A stretch of 64,000 nt of DNA from positions 167,174 through 231,173 of the forward strand of contig CAUYUJ010014275.1 of NCBI GenBank assembly GCA_963575745.1. Direction: 5' to 3'. A program made the position numbers and the translations under genes. Origin of the DNA: Prorocentrum cordatum. Lineage: Eukaryota; Sar; Dinophyceae; Prorocentrales; Prorocentraceae. How positions within the stretch are numbered: the first letter of the stretch is position 1; each line of letters begins with the position of its first letter. Under the pieces are notes generated by a model. That model ran no database searches. It was not told the origin of the DNA and worked only from the letters and a program-made list of their open reading frames with translations. Of the stretch, positions 9,150 through 21,210 are shown one piece after another.

Positions 9150-10254
9150 ATGGCTCCTCTTTCTCAGCATTCCTTCTCTTACGACCCTGAAGTTAGCTCA
9201 GAAGGAGGTGACTTGGGCTGGGTCGACGGTTGGCGCATCAAAGGCAAACCAAAGCGGGGGAAGACCAACACCGCCTTGGCGTGTGCAGTGTGTGGGTGCA
9301 GAAAGAACATGGCGCATTTCAAGTGGTGCAAGCACTGCGGTCCCCCCTCTCGCAAGTTCCTGCTACCTCCCACCCCCAGCCCAGCGGCCGCTGGATGCAA
9401 GGGCCGTCTTACGAACTGGTCTTGCCTACGGGGGCGGCAAAAGGTGGCACATGAGGATGGAAGGGCTGGGCACAGGAGACGACGCAGCTCTCTTCTCTTT
9501 CAGTGGAGCGCTTCCGTTTCCCAACCTCTCGGTGTCGGGAGCTCGTGTGCTCGCGGATCTCAGCAGCGAAGCAGGTGACGAGACTCGTGGGCAGTGCTTG
9601 AAAACAAACTGTCTGAAGAGGTCGCCAAATTCATGTAAGCGAGATGAACTTGAGCAACAGCGTCACTTGGTGGTACGTCTGGATTCAGCTGGCAAGGCAT
9701 GTGCTGAGGTGGCTAAGGATTTTTTTGTTTTTCCCAATCGCGTCCTTTACAGCCTCGGGATGAGCCTCCCGAGCACACTCTTGGCCTGCGCGGTTTCATC
9801 GACGGCAAGGCTTCCTTCAACGCTGCATTTTTTTATTTAGTCCCTGTATGACATTGAGAAAGATATCGAAGAGTTTAACCTCGCCGCTGCCGACGGCAAG
9901 GAAGTGGAATCTCGGAAGGCGCCATGGCATATTACATCAAATAGTTGGTGGTCCAGTTGTTCCAGGGTGCTCTCAAGGCTTCAGAGGAAGGCAGCACCCC
10001 CCATGAGGAGCACAGAGGCCGTCTGCACAAGAGAAGGAAGACAGACGACGGCGAAGTTCCCTCAGGAACTCGTACTGATGAAGGTCAAGCAGCAGCTGTA
10101 CTTACGAGTGCGGCGGGATTCAGCGGAGGCGAAGCCTTTCGGGGAGAAGTCTTCGAACGCAGAAGGTCCTGATCAGCCCGCTTCTGACATCCGCAGTTCG
10201 GCCGAGCAAGAGCTGTCACAGAAAATCCCCTCCCCAGACGGTCCTGCAGTTTGA
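9150..10254 (+). pseudogene. LINE ORF1-like relic (zinc ribbon plus coiled coil)
   Basis: The frame from the ATG at 9150 reads MAPLSQHSFSYDPEVSSEGG, then a cysteine cluster CAVCGCRKNMAHFKWCKHCG (CX2C-X11-CX2C). After a frame change near 9390 come helix-prone segments in another frame: KRDELEQQRHLVVRLDSAGK with ACAEVAK (9630-9720) and DIEEFNLAAADGKEVESRK (9850-9920). The last segments are charged, with several stops and shifts. A zinc ribbon followed by a Glu/Gln/Lys coiled coil fits ORF1 of dinoflagellate non-LTR elements. The T-rich stretch ending in CAG near 9720-9760 could be an intron or decay. The frame is broken, so I call it a pseudogene. Confidence 0.45.
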
Positions 10255-10930
10255 GGGGGGGTACTGGGCTATTTCCAGTTCCTCTTGCAGTTTGGCATCT
10301 GGGATAGGTGGGTGGGCTTGGACTACCTCGTCGGCGATTGCTCCCTGTCCCAGTCTGCCCTTTCCTCGCATTTTGATTTCAGTATCAGTGAGGGTGATCA
10401 CCTTGCCTCGGTTCCTCTAATTTTCTGGGGTCTGGCTTGCGAGGGGCCCATCGGGCGGCCCGCTATCTGTGTTCCTTGGGTCCATGGTGGGGGTCCCGAG
10501 GGGCCAGTGTTTGCCTCTTGGCGCGGCTCAGGGAACGCGTGTGGGCCCTTCTTTGCCCGTGGGGATGTCCCCGCCATTTGCCCGATAGCGCCTTTGGGGC
10601 CTGGTCTCAGAGCGCGTGGCCCCTTGGGGGCTCGCGGCCGTGCCTCGGCCCTTCCTGGCCCGCGTCGCCTCTGCTGGCTCCGTGGGCCACGGTCGCTGGA
10701 ACTCTTTGAAGAACGTTGCTTGTGCTGGGGCCGGTCGCAGCAATCCTAAGTCTCTGTTCTTGCTCGGGCTCTAACGGCCCGAGTTTTGCTGGGCTCGAAC
10801 GGCGTGAATGTTCCGGCGCGCCGGCAGGGGGGGCGAGGACTTGTGTCCTGACTTCCCCCCCGTCGCGCATCGAGCCCCGGCTGGTGTCTCTGGCGCCCCC
10901 GGGCCCTGCCTCTTGAGCCCGAAAGAATAT
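10255..10930. other. no gene recognised
   Basis: GC-rich complex sequence after the ORF1 relic. Frames on both strands are open but unlike any family I know. It could be the degraded continuation of the LINE or intronic DNA. Confidence 0.5.
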
Positions 10931-11440
<510 letters not shown>

Positions 11441-11650
11441 CTACTTTTAATAATACGAGGACGAATATGGGGACGCCACATAGTGCTAAACATGTCAATG
11501 TCAATGCTACTGATAATGAGAAGAGTAACGCGCATACCAATACGAATACTAGTCATATTATTCATAGGGTGACACTTAAAAAACTAGTAGTATGAAGGAA
11601 CAGACTTCTAACACTAATACGAATAAAACCAATCATACGATCATGAAGAA
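11441..11650. repeat. degenerate AAT/ACG-rich remnant repeat
   Basis: Loosely triplet-like sequence (AATACGAA, ACTAGTCAT) that is AT-richer than its surroundings. A similar stretch with CTAGTCATAATA and GACACTT occurs at 22140-22830, also just ahead of a GGA tract. Confidence 0.4.
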
Positions 11651-11654
11651 GGAT

Positions 11655-12105
11655 CAGTGGAGGAGGAGGAGGCTTACGTGGAGGAAGTGGGGCAGGTGGA
11701 GGATTCGGATGTTAAGAGTGATGATGGAGATGCTGGTGATTATGATGATGATGATGATGCTGATGATGATGATGATGCCGATCATGATGATGCTGATGAT
11801 GATCATGATGATGCTTATTATGATGATGCTGATGATGATGATGATCGTGCTGCTGCTGCTGCTGATGAAGATCATGGTGATGCTGCTGATGATGATGCTG
11901 ATGCTGATGCTGATGCTGCTGCTGATGATGATGATGATGACGATGCATGATGATGACGATGCTGATGATGATGATGCTGATGCTGATGCTGCTGATGATG
12001 ATGATGCTCATGCTGCTGCTGATGATGATGGTTATGGTGGTGGTGCTGATGATGATGATGCTGTTGCTGCTGCTGTTGCTGCTGCTGCTGATGATGATGA
12101 TGATC

Positions 12106-12183
<78 letters not shown>

Positions 12184-12400
12184 GTAGTGGTGGTGGTCGT
12201 GGTGGTGATTGTGGTGGTGGTGGTGATGATGATACGGAGGAGGAGGAGGAGGAGGAGGAGGAGGAGGAGGAGGAGGAGGAGGAGGAGGAGGAGGAGTAGG
12301 AGTAGGAGTAGGAGTAGTAGGAGGAGGAGGAGGAGGAGGAGGAGGAGGAGGAGGAGGAGGAGGAGGAGGAGGGAAGGAGGAGCAGCAGGAGGAGGAGGAA
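11655..12400. repeat. GAT then GGA triplet microsatellite
   Basis: GAT/CTG triplets (to about 12182), GTG (12182-12235) and GGA (12236-12400) follow one another without complex sequence between them. Confidence 0.96.
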
Positions 12401-12469
12401 GAGGAGCAGCAGGAGGGTGGAGGGAGGAAACGGAGGAGGCTGCAGAGGCGCCTGTGCCCGATAGAGCAG

Positions 12470-13210
12470 GAAATGTTCGACTGGTATGACCTCGACAGTT
12501 TTCAGTCGCAGAGCGTTGAGAGGCTGCAGATACCCGATCTCGGAAGCCCTTCGGCATTCCGCCGATCCCAGCGAGGGTTGACTTGTGCGTCCCGCCCTGC
12601 CCAGTCCGTCCCACCCCCGAATAATCCTTGCCTGCAGGGTAGTGGCATATCACTTCGCACGCTTAGTGAATGCTGCGTTTATTGCTCGCGCTGTCCAGAG
12701 GTGTCCCGTCGTCTTCAGGACTTGAGGCCCCTGGCCGCCACTCAAGAAGGGTGTTGGGGTGACAGGTGGAGGGGGCGCAACATTTCCAGCCAGGTGCAGC
12801 TATTCCGAATACCCGGCACTGCGTGGTCCAGAAGAGGATCCCGATCGTCTCATCCTCTTCCTTCGTCGTGCTACGTGTTGTGCAGTTTCGGGCAAAAGCG
12901 TAGACTGGCTACATTGGCAAGCAGAGTGTGCAGCTCATGAGTCCATCTCATAGCAGCGTGCTTTCCGCATACTGGCTACCTGAGCACACCGATGCGCACA
13001 TCCAGCACTTGAGAGACTGTATCGGTGCCCTACTTCTTAGAGCGTGTGCCCAGCGCGTACGATCAATCGTCGCTACAGACTTTAACGCTCAGGTCGCGTC
13101 ACGCCCGCGCGCAGACGACGAACGACAACCAGGCCACTTTGCGCAGTCCGTCACCATGTCAATGCGACTCCTCCGCAGCTTTTTGGCTCAAGCCGTTCTG
13201 GCTCACTGAT
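12470..13210 (+). pseudogene. LINE endonuclease (EEP fold) relic
   Basis: Near the end, the frame through 12928-13209 reads SVLSAYWLPEHTDAHIQHLR, later IVATDFNAQVASR and DDERQPGHFA. TDFNAQV corresponds to the conserved GDFNA metal-binding motif of apurinic-type endonucleases of non-LTR retrotransposons. The SAYW strand before it and DDER after it fit dinoflagellate LINEs. The upstream part (12470-12927) is open in places but not recognisable. The RT core that should follow is missing. Confidence 0.6.
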
Positions 13211-13233
13211 AACGCACAGGCGAGGTTCTTGGG

Positions 13234-14010
13234 GTGCACATGGCGAAGCCACCCTGCAGCGCCGCGATCAAACATTTGGGCCAAACCATTACGCTTCACG
13301 ACGTCCCTGCGACCGAGGCCGAGCGGCGCATCCAGGTGGGGTTAGCATGCGGCGCAAACCGCAGACAACCCACTCGCAAGCGTGACCCACTGGGCCACCG
13401 GCTACGATTCTACCAGGCCAGGGTGGTGCCCAACTACTCTTGTGCGGCCCGGCAACGGAGGCATCGATCAAACCGGCGCGGCTGGCGACCAACTTCACGG
13501 GTTGCGACGAAAGGCGTGGGCGGCGACCCATCCCACGATTTTTCCTGTGGCATTTCCAGTGAACGTGGCGTATGCAGTGGCCCATTCTCCCGCGGCGACG
13601 ACGCCAGCGCGTTCGACGACAGCGACGACGAGATTTTACAATCTTCAGGCGACCGACGCGCCCAATATGAAACGGAAATGTGACGTGGCTTCGTCCGCAG
13701 TAGCGCTCGCAGGGCATGTCGGTTGCTGAGACGACGCAGTTTTCCAGAGACAGTGCAGATTCACATATGGATCGGTAACTGACGGAGCGTTGTACACGAG
13801 AGAGCGCTTAGTTGGAACCCTCGCCAGATCATCAAACAACGGGTTTGGAGGCACCATGGCGGACATCGGAAACGGTGGTGCGACGAGGCACGGGACTTCC
13901 TGCACAGCACTGGCCCGAACGACGGCAACGCACAGCATCACGGACACCACCGGCATTCTGCTACCAACGATACCAGATGGTTCCAGGTAGAGACGCAGCC
14001 GTGGGCGACC
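13234..14010 (+). pseudogene. LINE RT C-terminal region relic
   Basis: The frame from 13234 contains KHLGQTITLHDVPATEAERR, IQVGLACGAN and then KRDPLGHRLRFYQARVVPNY, the pattern that follows the RT palm in LINE ORF2 (KYLG strand, ERRI helix, LRLY...VVPTLLYG). Further on, in another frame, comes SWNPRQII...GGHRKRWCDEARDFL (13810-13905), typical of the C-terminal end. Several frame changes and stops are present. Endonuclease and this tail are only about 25 bases apart, so most of the RT has been deleted. Confidence 0.6.
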
Positions 14011-14339
14011 TCATGCACGTATCTCATTCTGGCACTCCTTGGCAGACCACGGCATCGCGAGCCGTGCCCGAACGGGCACGGGCACTCGCCTCACCGCGCG
14101 TGCTGGGACTGGCACCCTGTTCGCCGTCGCGCGCGCTCCCCCTCGTCCTCCTCGCCCTCGTCTTCGTCCTCGTTGGACGTTGGCCAGACTGTGGGCGACG
14201 GAGCTAGCAGCGTATGAGCGTTCTCTGCAAAACAATTTAGACGGCATGCGATCAAAGCATAGAAGCTATGTGTTCCAGCTGCCTCTGGCAATTCCGCCAC
14301 CGTGCCAGCGCAGCTTTTTGGGTGGCAGCTGCTCGAGAC
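14011..14339. other. no gene recognised
   Basis: Contains a small palindrome around 14065-14095 (GTGCCCGAACGGGCACGGGC) and complex GC-rich DNA. Nothing else seen. Confidence 0.5.
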
Positions 14340-14625
14340 AGCATGGGGGCCTGCCGGGGCCCTCTTGGGGCAGAAGGCTGGAATTCCCGGTTTTGGCTCC
14401 CTTTCTTATGCCCTTCTGGGGGCCGTCTGGGGGGGCCCTCTGGGGCAGTCGTGAGCGCTTCTTAGGCCGTCTCGGGCCTCTTGAGCTGTCCCCGGGGTGT
14501 CTTGGGTGCCTCTTGGGCCGACTTGGGACGTCGAAAGCTCTGACCGGCGATTGCCCGAAACACATCGAAACACGTAGCACAATGTTTTTCCCCCATCCCC
14601 CAAGATGGGGTTCTTGTTATTACTC
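14340..14625 (+). repeat. dispersed GGCCTCTTGG family, copy 1
   Basis: Runs of GGGCCGTCTTGG/GGCCTCTTGG variants end in GACGTCGAAAGCTC and CCCGAAACACATCGAAAC. The same order (array, then GACGTCGGAAGC, then CCGAAACCATTG) occurs at 17587, 19474, 25195 and, in part, 38166. It encodes Gly-Leu-Leu-Gly-Arg artefacts. Confidence 0.7.
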
Positions 14626-14639
14626 CGCCGCCGCCGACT

Positions 14640-14915
14640 CCAGAGAGAACACACCTACTCATACACAGACTTACTCATACTCATACCTACTCATACTCAT
14701 ACCTTATCATGGTCGGACTTACTCAACACACACCATGCAGGCCTATTCATACTCAGACTTACTCATGTTGGGACTCCTTCGTACCCAGACTTACTCGCAC
14801 CGAGACTCGTTCCCAGACTCGTTCCCAAACCTACACATATTCAGACCTTCTCATAGTCTGAGTTATTCAACGCACGGACTGAGACCTACTAATACTCAGA
14901 CCTAGTCATACTCAG
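14640..14915 (+). repeat. degenerate minisatellite (ACTCATACTCAGAC-like)
   Basis: Loose tandem units of 12-18 bp with cores ACTCATAC, CAGACTTACTC and CAGACTCGTTCCC. Confidence 0.8.
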
Positions 14916-14928
14916 ACTCGCAAGGGGT

Positions 14929-15660
14929 GCCGCCAGGGGTGTTTTCACGGGCCCGTTTGCGGCCAGTTTGTGGGGATGTCTCAGGCGGTTTGTTCGTTTT
15001 CATGCCCAATGTCCTCTGCTTTCAGAGCAGATTGTGAGGATGTCTCAGGCGGGGCGCTGGTTTGTTTCAGCACCCCTAAAGGGCAGCCGCCAGGGGTGTT
15101 TTCACGGGCCCGTTCGCGGCCAGTTTGTGGGGATGTCTCAGGCCGTTTGCTCGTTTTGTGCCCAACATCCTTTGCTTTCAGAGCAGATTGTGAGGATGTC
15201 TCAGGCGGGGCGCTGGTTTCAGCATCCCTAAGGGGAGCCGCCAGGGGTGTTTTCACGGGCCCGTTCGCGGCCAGTTTGTGTGGATGTCTTAGGCGATTTG
15301 CTCGTTTTCATGCCCAACATCCTTGGCTTCCAGATCAGATTGTGAGGATGTCTCAGGCGGGGCGTTGGTTTCAGCACCCCTAAGGGGAGCCGCCAGGGGT
15401 GTTTTCACGGGCCCGTTCGCGGCCAGTTTGTGGGGATGTCTCAGGCGGTTTGGTCGTTTTCATGCCCAACATCCTTGGCTTTCAGAGCAGATTTTGAGGA
15501 TGTCTCAGGTGGGGTGCTGGTTTCAGCACCCCTAAGGGCAGCCGCCAGGGGTGTTTTCACGGGCCCGTTCGCGGCCAGTTTGTGGGGATGTCTCAGGTGG
15601 TTTGGTTGTTTTCATGCCCAACATCCTTGGCTTTCAGAGCAGATTTTGAGGATGTCCCAT
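14929..15660 (+). repeat. 152-bp satellite, five units
   Basis: Units beginning GCCGCCAGGGGTGTTTTCAC start at 14929, 15086, 15237, 15389 and 15541 (periods 157, 151, 152, 152); the last is cut at about 15660. Each unit carries two copies of GGATGTCTCAGGCGG-like sequence, related to the GATGTCTCGAGCG motif of the composite elements nearby. Confidence 0.95.
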
Positions 15661-15790
15661 GAACGCTCTCCTATATAGTCAAAGGCTCATGGCTGCTCCT
15701 CTATTATAGTCAAACGCTCCTGAACAGACGCTCACTATGGCATGACATAAAACATGAGATGCACATATGGGGAGCTCCACGCAGTGAGTG
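15661..15790. other. spacer between satellite and element E1
   Basis: Short complex sequence with AT-rich patches. No feature recognised. Confidence 0.5.
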
Positions 15791-16194
15791 TTTTTTCCCG
15801 GAAAGGGCGTGGGCCCAGGGTTTTCTTTTTCTATGTAAACATATCCCCCCGTGCCCAACTTGAAGGAGGCCGGTGACATTTTTCCCTTATAAATATCGAG
15901 GTCGAAGGAGGCCGGCGAAATCATTTTTGAGGATGTCTCGAGCGAAACGCTTGTTTTTCAGAATTTGTTGAGGATGTCTCGAGCGAGACGCTGGTTTTGC
16001 AGAGTTGGGGATGTCTTCGAGCGAACGCGTCTCGAGTGCGAATCGCGGTCTCGAGCGAAACGCTGGTTTTGCAGAGCCGACCGCGACGCGGAAAAGCGCC
16101 CCGCGCGCAGGAATTTCGATGATGTCTCGACTAATTCGTTTGTTTTGTACGATTTCTTGGAATTTTGGCAGGATGTCTCGAGCGAAATGCACGA

Positions 16195-16857
16195 CCCCAC
16201 CCTAGCACGACCATACCCCAGCACGACCACACCCCAGCACGACCAGACCCCAGCACGCCCCCACCCCAGCACGACCCCACCCCAGCACGACCATACCCCA
16301 GCACGACCACACCCCAGCACGACCCGACCCCAGCACGACCCTACCCCAGCAAGACCACACCCCAGCACGACCACACCCCAGCACGACCACACCACACCAC
16401 GACCACACCCCAGCACGACCACGCCCCAGCACGACCACGCCCCAGCACGACCACGCCCCAGCACGACCACCCCCCAGCACGACCACGCCCCAGCACGACC
16501 ACGCCCCAGCACGACCCCACCCAAGCACGACCCCACCCCAGCACGACCACCACCCCAGCACGACCACCACCCCAGCACGACCACACCCCAGCACGACCCA
16601 CCCCAGCACGACCAGCAAGACCACACCCCAGCACGACCCCACCCCAGCACGACCTACCACAGCACGACCACACCCCAGCACGACCACACCCCAGCACGAC
16701 CACACCCCAGCACGACCCCACCCCAGCACGACCATACCCCAGCACGACCACACCCCAGCACGACCTCACCACAGCACGACCACACCCCAGCACGATCACG
16801 CCCCAGCACGACCACGCCCCAGCACGACCACTCCCCAGCACGACCACCTCTCAGCAC
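16195..16857 (+). repeat. 16-bp minisatellite in E1
   Basis: About 40 units of GCACGACCACACCCCA with variants. The period of 16 gives an open frame in all phases (PQHDHTPARPHPSTT-type artefacts). Confidence 0.96.
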
Positions 16858-16981
<124 letters not shown>

Positions 16982-17005
16982 ACGAGGGGGATCCGCCCAG
17001 GGGGC

Positions 17006-17131
17006 GGCGACAGGCAACCACTCAACCGATGCAGCCACGGACTCCCTGTGTGTTTGATGAGTGGCGCCCGTACCGTTGCGTGCGTTACGCGTCTCCTCGT
17101 GGTTGTCCTGGTTGAGTGGTTGCCTGTCGTT
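17006..17131. mobile_element. short TIR element inside the E1 minisatellite
   Basis: A perfect 20-bp inverted repeat (CGACAGGCAACCACTCAACC at 17008-17027; complement at 17110-17129) bounds about 120 bp of complex sequence. The 16-bp minisatellite resumes about 30 bases later at 17159, so the segment interrupts an array. No ORF. Confidence 0.6.
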
Positions 17132-17158
17132 GCTCGCGGTGCTAAATCACAGGGTGCG

Positions 17159-17327
17159 GACCACCCCAGCACGACCTCACCACAGCACGACCACACCCCA
17201 GCACGACCACGCCCCAGCACGACCACGCCCCAGCACGACCACGCCCCAGCACGACCACCCCCAGCACGACCACCCCCCCAGCACGACCACACCCCAGCAA
17301 GACCACACCCCAGCACGACCACACCCA
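17159..17327 (+). repeat. 16-bp minisatellite, second block
   Basis: Same unit as 16195-16857, about 10 copies, separated from the first block by the ACG tract and the hairpin insertion. Confidence 0.95.
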
Positions 17328-17338
17328 GTCGCACCCCC

Positions 17339-17512
17339 GTGGAATGTTTCGTGGGGTGTCTCGTGGAATGTTTCGTGGGGTGTCTCGTGGAATGTTTCGT
17401 GGGGTGTCTCGTGGAATGTTTCGCGCGGAGGTGTCTCGTCGTGGAATGTTTCGCGAGGTGTCTCGTGGGATGTTTCGCGGGGTGTCTCGTGGGATGTTTT
17501 GTGAGGTGTCGC
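17339..17512 (+). repeat. 24-bp minisatellite in E1
   Basis: About seven units of GGAATGTTTCGTGGGGTGTC plus TCGT. The GTGTCTCG core echoes the GATGTCTCGAGCG motif of the family. Confidence 0.94.
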
Positions 17513-17586
17513 CCAGTTGGGTATCGTGAAAACGTGACCATGCTGCGCATGTCTATATCCCTTTCCGGGTTCGTGGGTCCATCATG

Positions 17587-17985
17587 TTTGCTTCTCGGGC
17601 CCTCGAAGAAGGCCCATCGGAGGCCTCATTTGGCCCTCGTGGGGCCTCCTGAGCCCTCGTGGGGCGGAAGGGCCCTCTTGGGGCTGTCTTGGGGCCCTCA
17701 TAGGCATTCTGGGGCGTCTCTTGGGGCCGTCTTGGAACCTTCTTGGGCCGTCTCGGAGGAGTCTTGGAGGTCTCTTGGGCTGTCTCGGGGCAGCCCTCAT
17801 GGTCTCTCGGGTCGTCTTCGGACGTCAGAAGCTCGAAAAGGAGAAAAACCGAAAATCATTGAACCGTCCAAGGAACGAGCCTGTTTTTCGCTTCCTGGGG
17901 CCCTCTAGGTGGCCTCTTGGGGGCCTCCTGGGCCTTCTTGGGACGGAAGGCTCAGAATGTCGGTTCGTGTTCGCTCTCCAGGGCC
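17587..17985 (+). repeat. dispersed GGCCTCTTGG family, copy 2
   Basis: The array of GGCCCTCTTGGGGC/GGCCGTCTTGG variants is followed by GACGTCAGAAGCTCGAAAAG, then GCTTCCTGGGGCCCTC. It is bounded by the end of E1 and the start of E2. Confidence 0.7.
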
Positions 17986-19473
17986 TTTTTCCCGGAAAGG
18001 GCTCGAGCCCAGGGTTCTCTTTTAGTTGGTTCCCCCCGGTTTCGACAGCTGTAGGGCCGGCGAAATTATCCTGCGATAAGTTACGTGCGGGAGTAGGGCC
18101 GGCGGAATTATTTTTGAGGATGTCTTGAGCGAAACGCTTGTTTTTCAGAATTTGTTGAGGATGTCTCGAGCGAGACGCTGGTTTTGCAGAGTTGGGGATG
18201 TCTCGAGCGAAACGCTTGGTTTCAGAATTTGTTGAGGATGTCTCGAGCGACACGCTGGTTTTGCAGAGCCGACCGCGACACGGAAAAGCGCCCCTCGCGC
18301 AGGAATTCCAAGGATGTCTCGCGCGTGCCGCGTCCCGCGCGCGGGTATTTGGATTTCTTGGGATTTTGACAGGATGTCTCGAGCGAAACGCTTGTTTTTC
18401 ATAATTTGTTGAGGATGTCTCGAGCGAAACGCTGGTTTTGCAAAATTGGAGGATGTCTCGAGCGGTGGCCTCGTGGGGGGCCAGAATTCAAAGGATGTCT
18501 CAGGCGAAATGCTTGTTTTCACGTCCCGCTCGCAGGAATTCCGAGGATGTCTCGCGCGTGCAGCGTCCCGCGCGTAGGAATTCAGATGATTTTGACAGGA
18601 TGTCTCGAGCGAAACGCTTGTCCCCAGCACGTTCCGTAGCGCGTCCCCTTGGCACGTCCCGCGGTGCGTCCCCATGGCACGTCCCTTGGCACGTCGCTTG
18701 GCGCGTCCCTTGAGACGTTCTGCGTCGCGTCCTCCTGGCATGTTCCCCTGTCCATTAGCTCTGGGGCAGCTACTATGTGTTCAGGCAGCTCGAGCTTAAG
18801 ATCCAGATCAGTTCGGTCAGGACTCGGATGCAAAGGAGGACTCGATCCACGAGGCTATAGAGCACAATCGCGCCATGGCACATCGCAATTCAGCACGGCG
18901 CAGCACAGCACTGATTTCGGCACGGTACATCAAGGTCGATACACTCAGCATTGCAACTTGGCACGTTCCTTGGCACGTTCCGTGGGGCGTCCTTTGGCGA
19001 GTCCCCCTGGCACGTCGCGTGGCGCGTCCCCTGGCACATCCCGTGGCACATCCATTGGCACGTTCCGTAGCGCGTCCCCTTGGCACGTCCCGCGGTGCGA
19101 CCCCATGGCACGTCCCCTGGCACGTCGCCTGGCGCATCCCTTGGGACGTTTCGCGGCGCGTCCTCCTGGCATGTTCCCCTGTCCATTAGCTCTGGGGCAG
19201 CTACTATGTGTTCAGGCAGCTCGAGCTTAAGATCCAGATCAGTTCGGTCAGGACTCGGATGCAAAGGAGGACTCGATCCACGAGGCTATAGAGCACAGTC
19301 GCGCCATGGCACATCGCAATTCAGCACGGCGCAGCACAGCACAGCCCTCGGCAGGGTACATCAAGATCGATACCTTCAGTATTGCATTTGCCCGTCACCC
19401 AATCAGGTGTCTTTGAAAACGCTGCCATGTGTTACAGTTCTACATTCTTTTCCGGGTTCGTGGGTCGATCATG
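17986..19473 (+). mobile_element. composite element E2
   Basis: The header TTTTTCCCGGAAAGGGC, GAGCCCAGGGTTCTCTTTTAG is followed by paired AGGGCCGGCG(A/G)AATTAT. Motif zone 18110-18620 has about ten GGATGTCTCGAGCGAAACGC variants. The GGCACGTCCC array is at 18625-18755 and core blocks are at 18760-18955 and 19188-19385, with a second array between them. The tail CATTTGCCCGTCACCCAATC ... TTCCGGGTTCGTGGGTCGAT ends at 19473. This is one of the cleanest full copies. No coding potential. Confidence 0.8.
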
Positions 19474-19870
19474 TTGGGGTCATCATGGGGCCCTCATGGG
19501 TTATTATGGAGCGTCTTTTGGGCCGTCTTGAAGCCGTCTTTGAGCCCTCTCGTGGAAATCTTGGGGGCCTCTTGGGCCGTTTTGGGGGAGTCTTGGTGGC
19601 CTCTTGGGTCGTCTTGGACGTCGGAAGCTAGAAAAGGCGAGAGCCCGAAACCATTGAAGCACAAACGGAAAGCACACGTGTTTTGCCTCTCGAGGCCCTC
19701 TTAAGGAGGCTCCTGGGGCTCCCTTGGGGCGCCTCAGTGGCTCGTGGGCCCGTCTCGGTCTTGGAGCCATCCTGGGCCATCTTGAGGCCAACGTGGCCCG
19801 TCTTGGAGCGATTCTGGGCCGTCTTGGAGGCCTCCGGGGCTCGGGAGCGCGACCCTGTGGTATGCTGCGA
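19474..19870 (+). repeat. dispersed GGCCTCTTGG family, copy 3
   Basis: Starts directly at the end of E2 and contains GACGTCGGAAGCTAGAAAAG and CCCGAAACCATTGAAGC as in copies 1 and 2. E1 and E2 therefore lie within or beside this family. Confidence 0.7.
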
Positions 19871-20990
19871 AGGGTAGTGGCTTCGGGAAGAGGGGCGGTG
19901 CGCGCAGCACCTTGCGGCCTCGAGGGGTGGGGGGCTGTAGAAAATTACAGAAACCCGACCGGACGGACCGCTTGCACTGGCACGTGGGCCGATCTAGAGG
20001 GCGATTTCGTAGATTATTCATTGCCCAGACGCGTTCCGATAGTGCTGTATAGTCGCTTTCTGGATGCTTCGGCCCCACCTTGCAGCGCCCTCGCGGCGTT
20101 CCAAGCAGGTCGCAGTTCGCAGTTCGCAGTTGGACCAGACGGACCTTGGCATTCTTCCAAGCCTCAGCGTTCACAAGGCACGGTGGTGGATCACCTCAGT
20201 GCAGACTGAGCGGCGCAGGAGGTGGGAAGAAACATACACAAATGAGAAGCCCGCGAGGGCGAGAGTGGTAGCATTGCGGTGATGGCAAGGGAGCGCGTGG
20301 TGAAACCAGATCCCCCTCCCCACCCCAATGACCCGACCCTTCCCACGAGCAAGTGTGTCCCTTGCTGAGGGCCCACAGTGCACATGGCCTGTATTACGAG
20401 CCCTGAGCGATCTTGGACCAATGTAACAATGCCCGTCGAGCTGGCACCCCTGGCGAACTTTATGCTGTTGAATCGGCCCGCGCGCAGTAGTGCAGCGTGT
20501 GCAGTAACTGTGCCCCCACCGAGGGCGATAGATTACCAGATCACGATGGCACATATAACAGCAGTGACGGTGATCCTCCTAATCTGGGGGCAGAGTGGAG
20601 AGAAGAGAAAGTGAAAAGGACGAGGAGAACTGGGGAGGCGGCGTGGGCTAAAAGGCCCAGCGCCGTCACGACACATGCCCAGAAGGTCAGTTCAGCCAAT
20701 GTCGCAATGCCGCGAGGGAGGATCGATCTTCCATATCCGCCGCCAAGCACTCAGAATTCTGCTATCTCCAGGGGGGGAAACTACTGTGAGCACGCAGCCT
20801 GCCCAGAGCATCGGAAACACAGCCGTGGTCTCAAACCTTCATGCCAAGTTTGTCTTCCACCCCGATGGCTGCTGCCAGAGAAGGCCGTAACGGTCCGGAC
20901 CATTATATGGCAGGACGGAGGCGGACACATCCTGCCCCCCACGCAAGTTCCTCCTCCTTTTGCGCTAGATCTCTGGCCTCGGTGGTAGGG
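19871..20990. other. about 1.1 kb of complex DNA, no gene recognised
   Basis: Both strands have medium frames (minus 20171-20554 and minus 19734-20174 are the longest), but none shows a family motif or convincing codon pattern. It could be intron, intergenic DNA or an old repeat. Confidence 0.5.
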
Positions 20991-21024
20991 GGGTTGGCGG
21001 CGTCGACGCGGGGGTGGCGCGAGG

Positions 21025-21210
21025 GGGTCGGCCTTCTCAGAAGGCGGGGCTCCTCCTGAGAAGGCGGAGAGGCCTCTTTAGCAGGGCCAGGCCGCTTCTC
21101 AGAGGCCTTCCCCAGAAGCCAGGGCGGCCTCTTGAGAAGCCGCCCGCCTCCTTGCAGCCTCCTTCCGCCCTCTTAGAAGGCCGCCCCCCACGCGCCACCC
21201 CCCCCCTGTC
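21025..21210. repeat. CTTCTCAGAAGG palindrome-rich stretch
   Basis: Multiple CTTCTCAGAAGGC, CTCCTGAGAAGGC and GCCTTCTGAGAAG-type short palindromes. Similar sequence is at 23525-23605 and 33607-33750, suggesting a degenerate dispersed fold-back family. Confidence 0.5.

Noticed and set aside
7662-9170. 502-codon minus frame and other Asp/Met/Ile-rich frames over the GAT tract
   Set aside because: Pure GAT triplet translation with no complex sequence or domain.
14929-15660. CRISPR array
   Set aside because: Units are 152 bp without short repeat/spacer alternation, and the genome is eukaryotic.
17560-17586. GGTTCGTGGGTC in E tails as a tRNA B box / SINE promoter
   Set aside because: Only a partial match to GGTTCGANNCC, no A box at the right distance, and no poly(A) or T-run terminator consistently nearby.
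18649-19230. Arg/Pro/Ala-rich frames (MARPLARRLARPLG-type) in all E elements
   Set aside because: They translate the GGCACGTCCC arrays and are disrupted differently in every copy.
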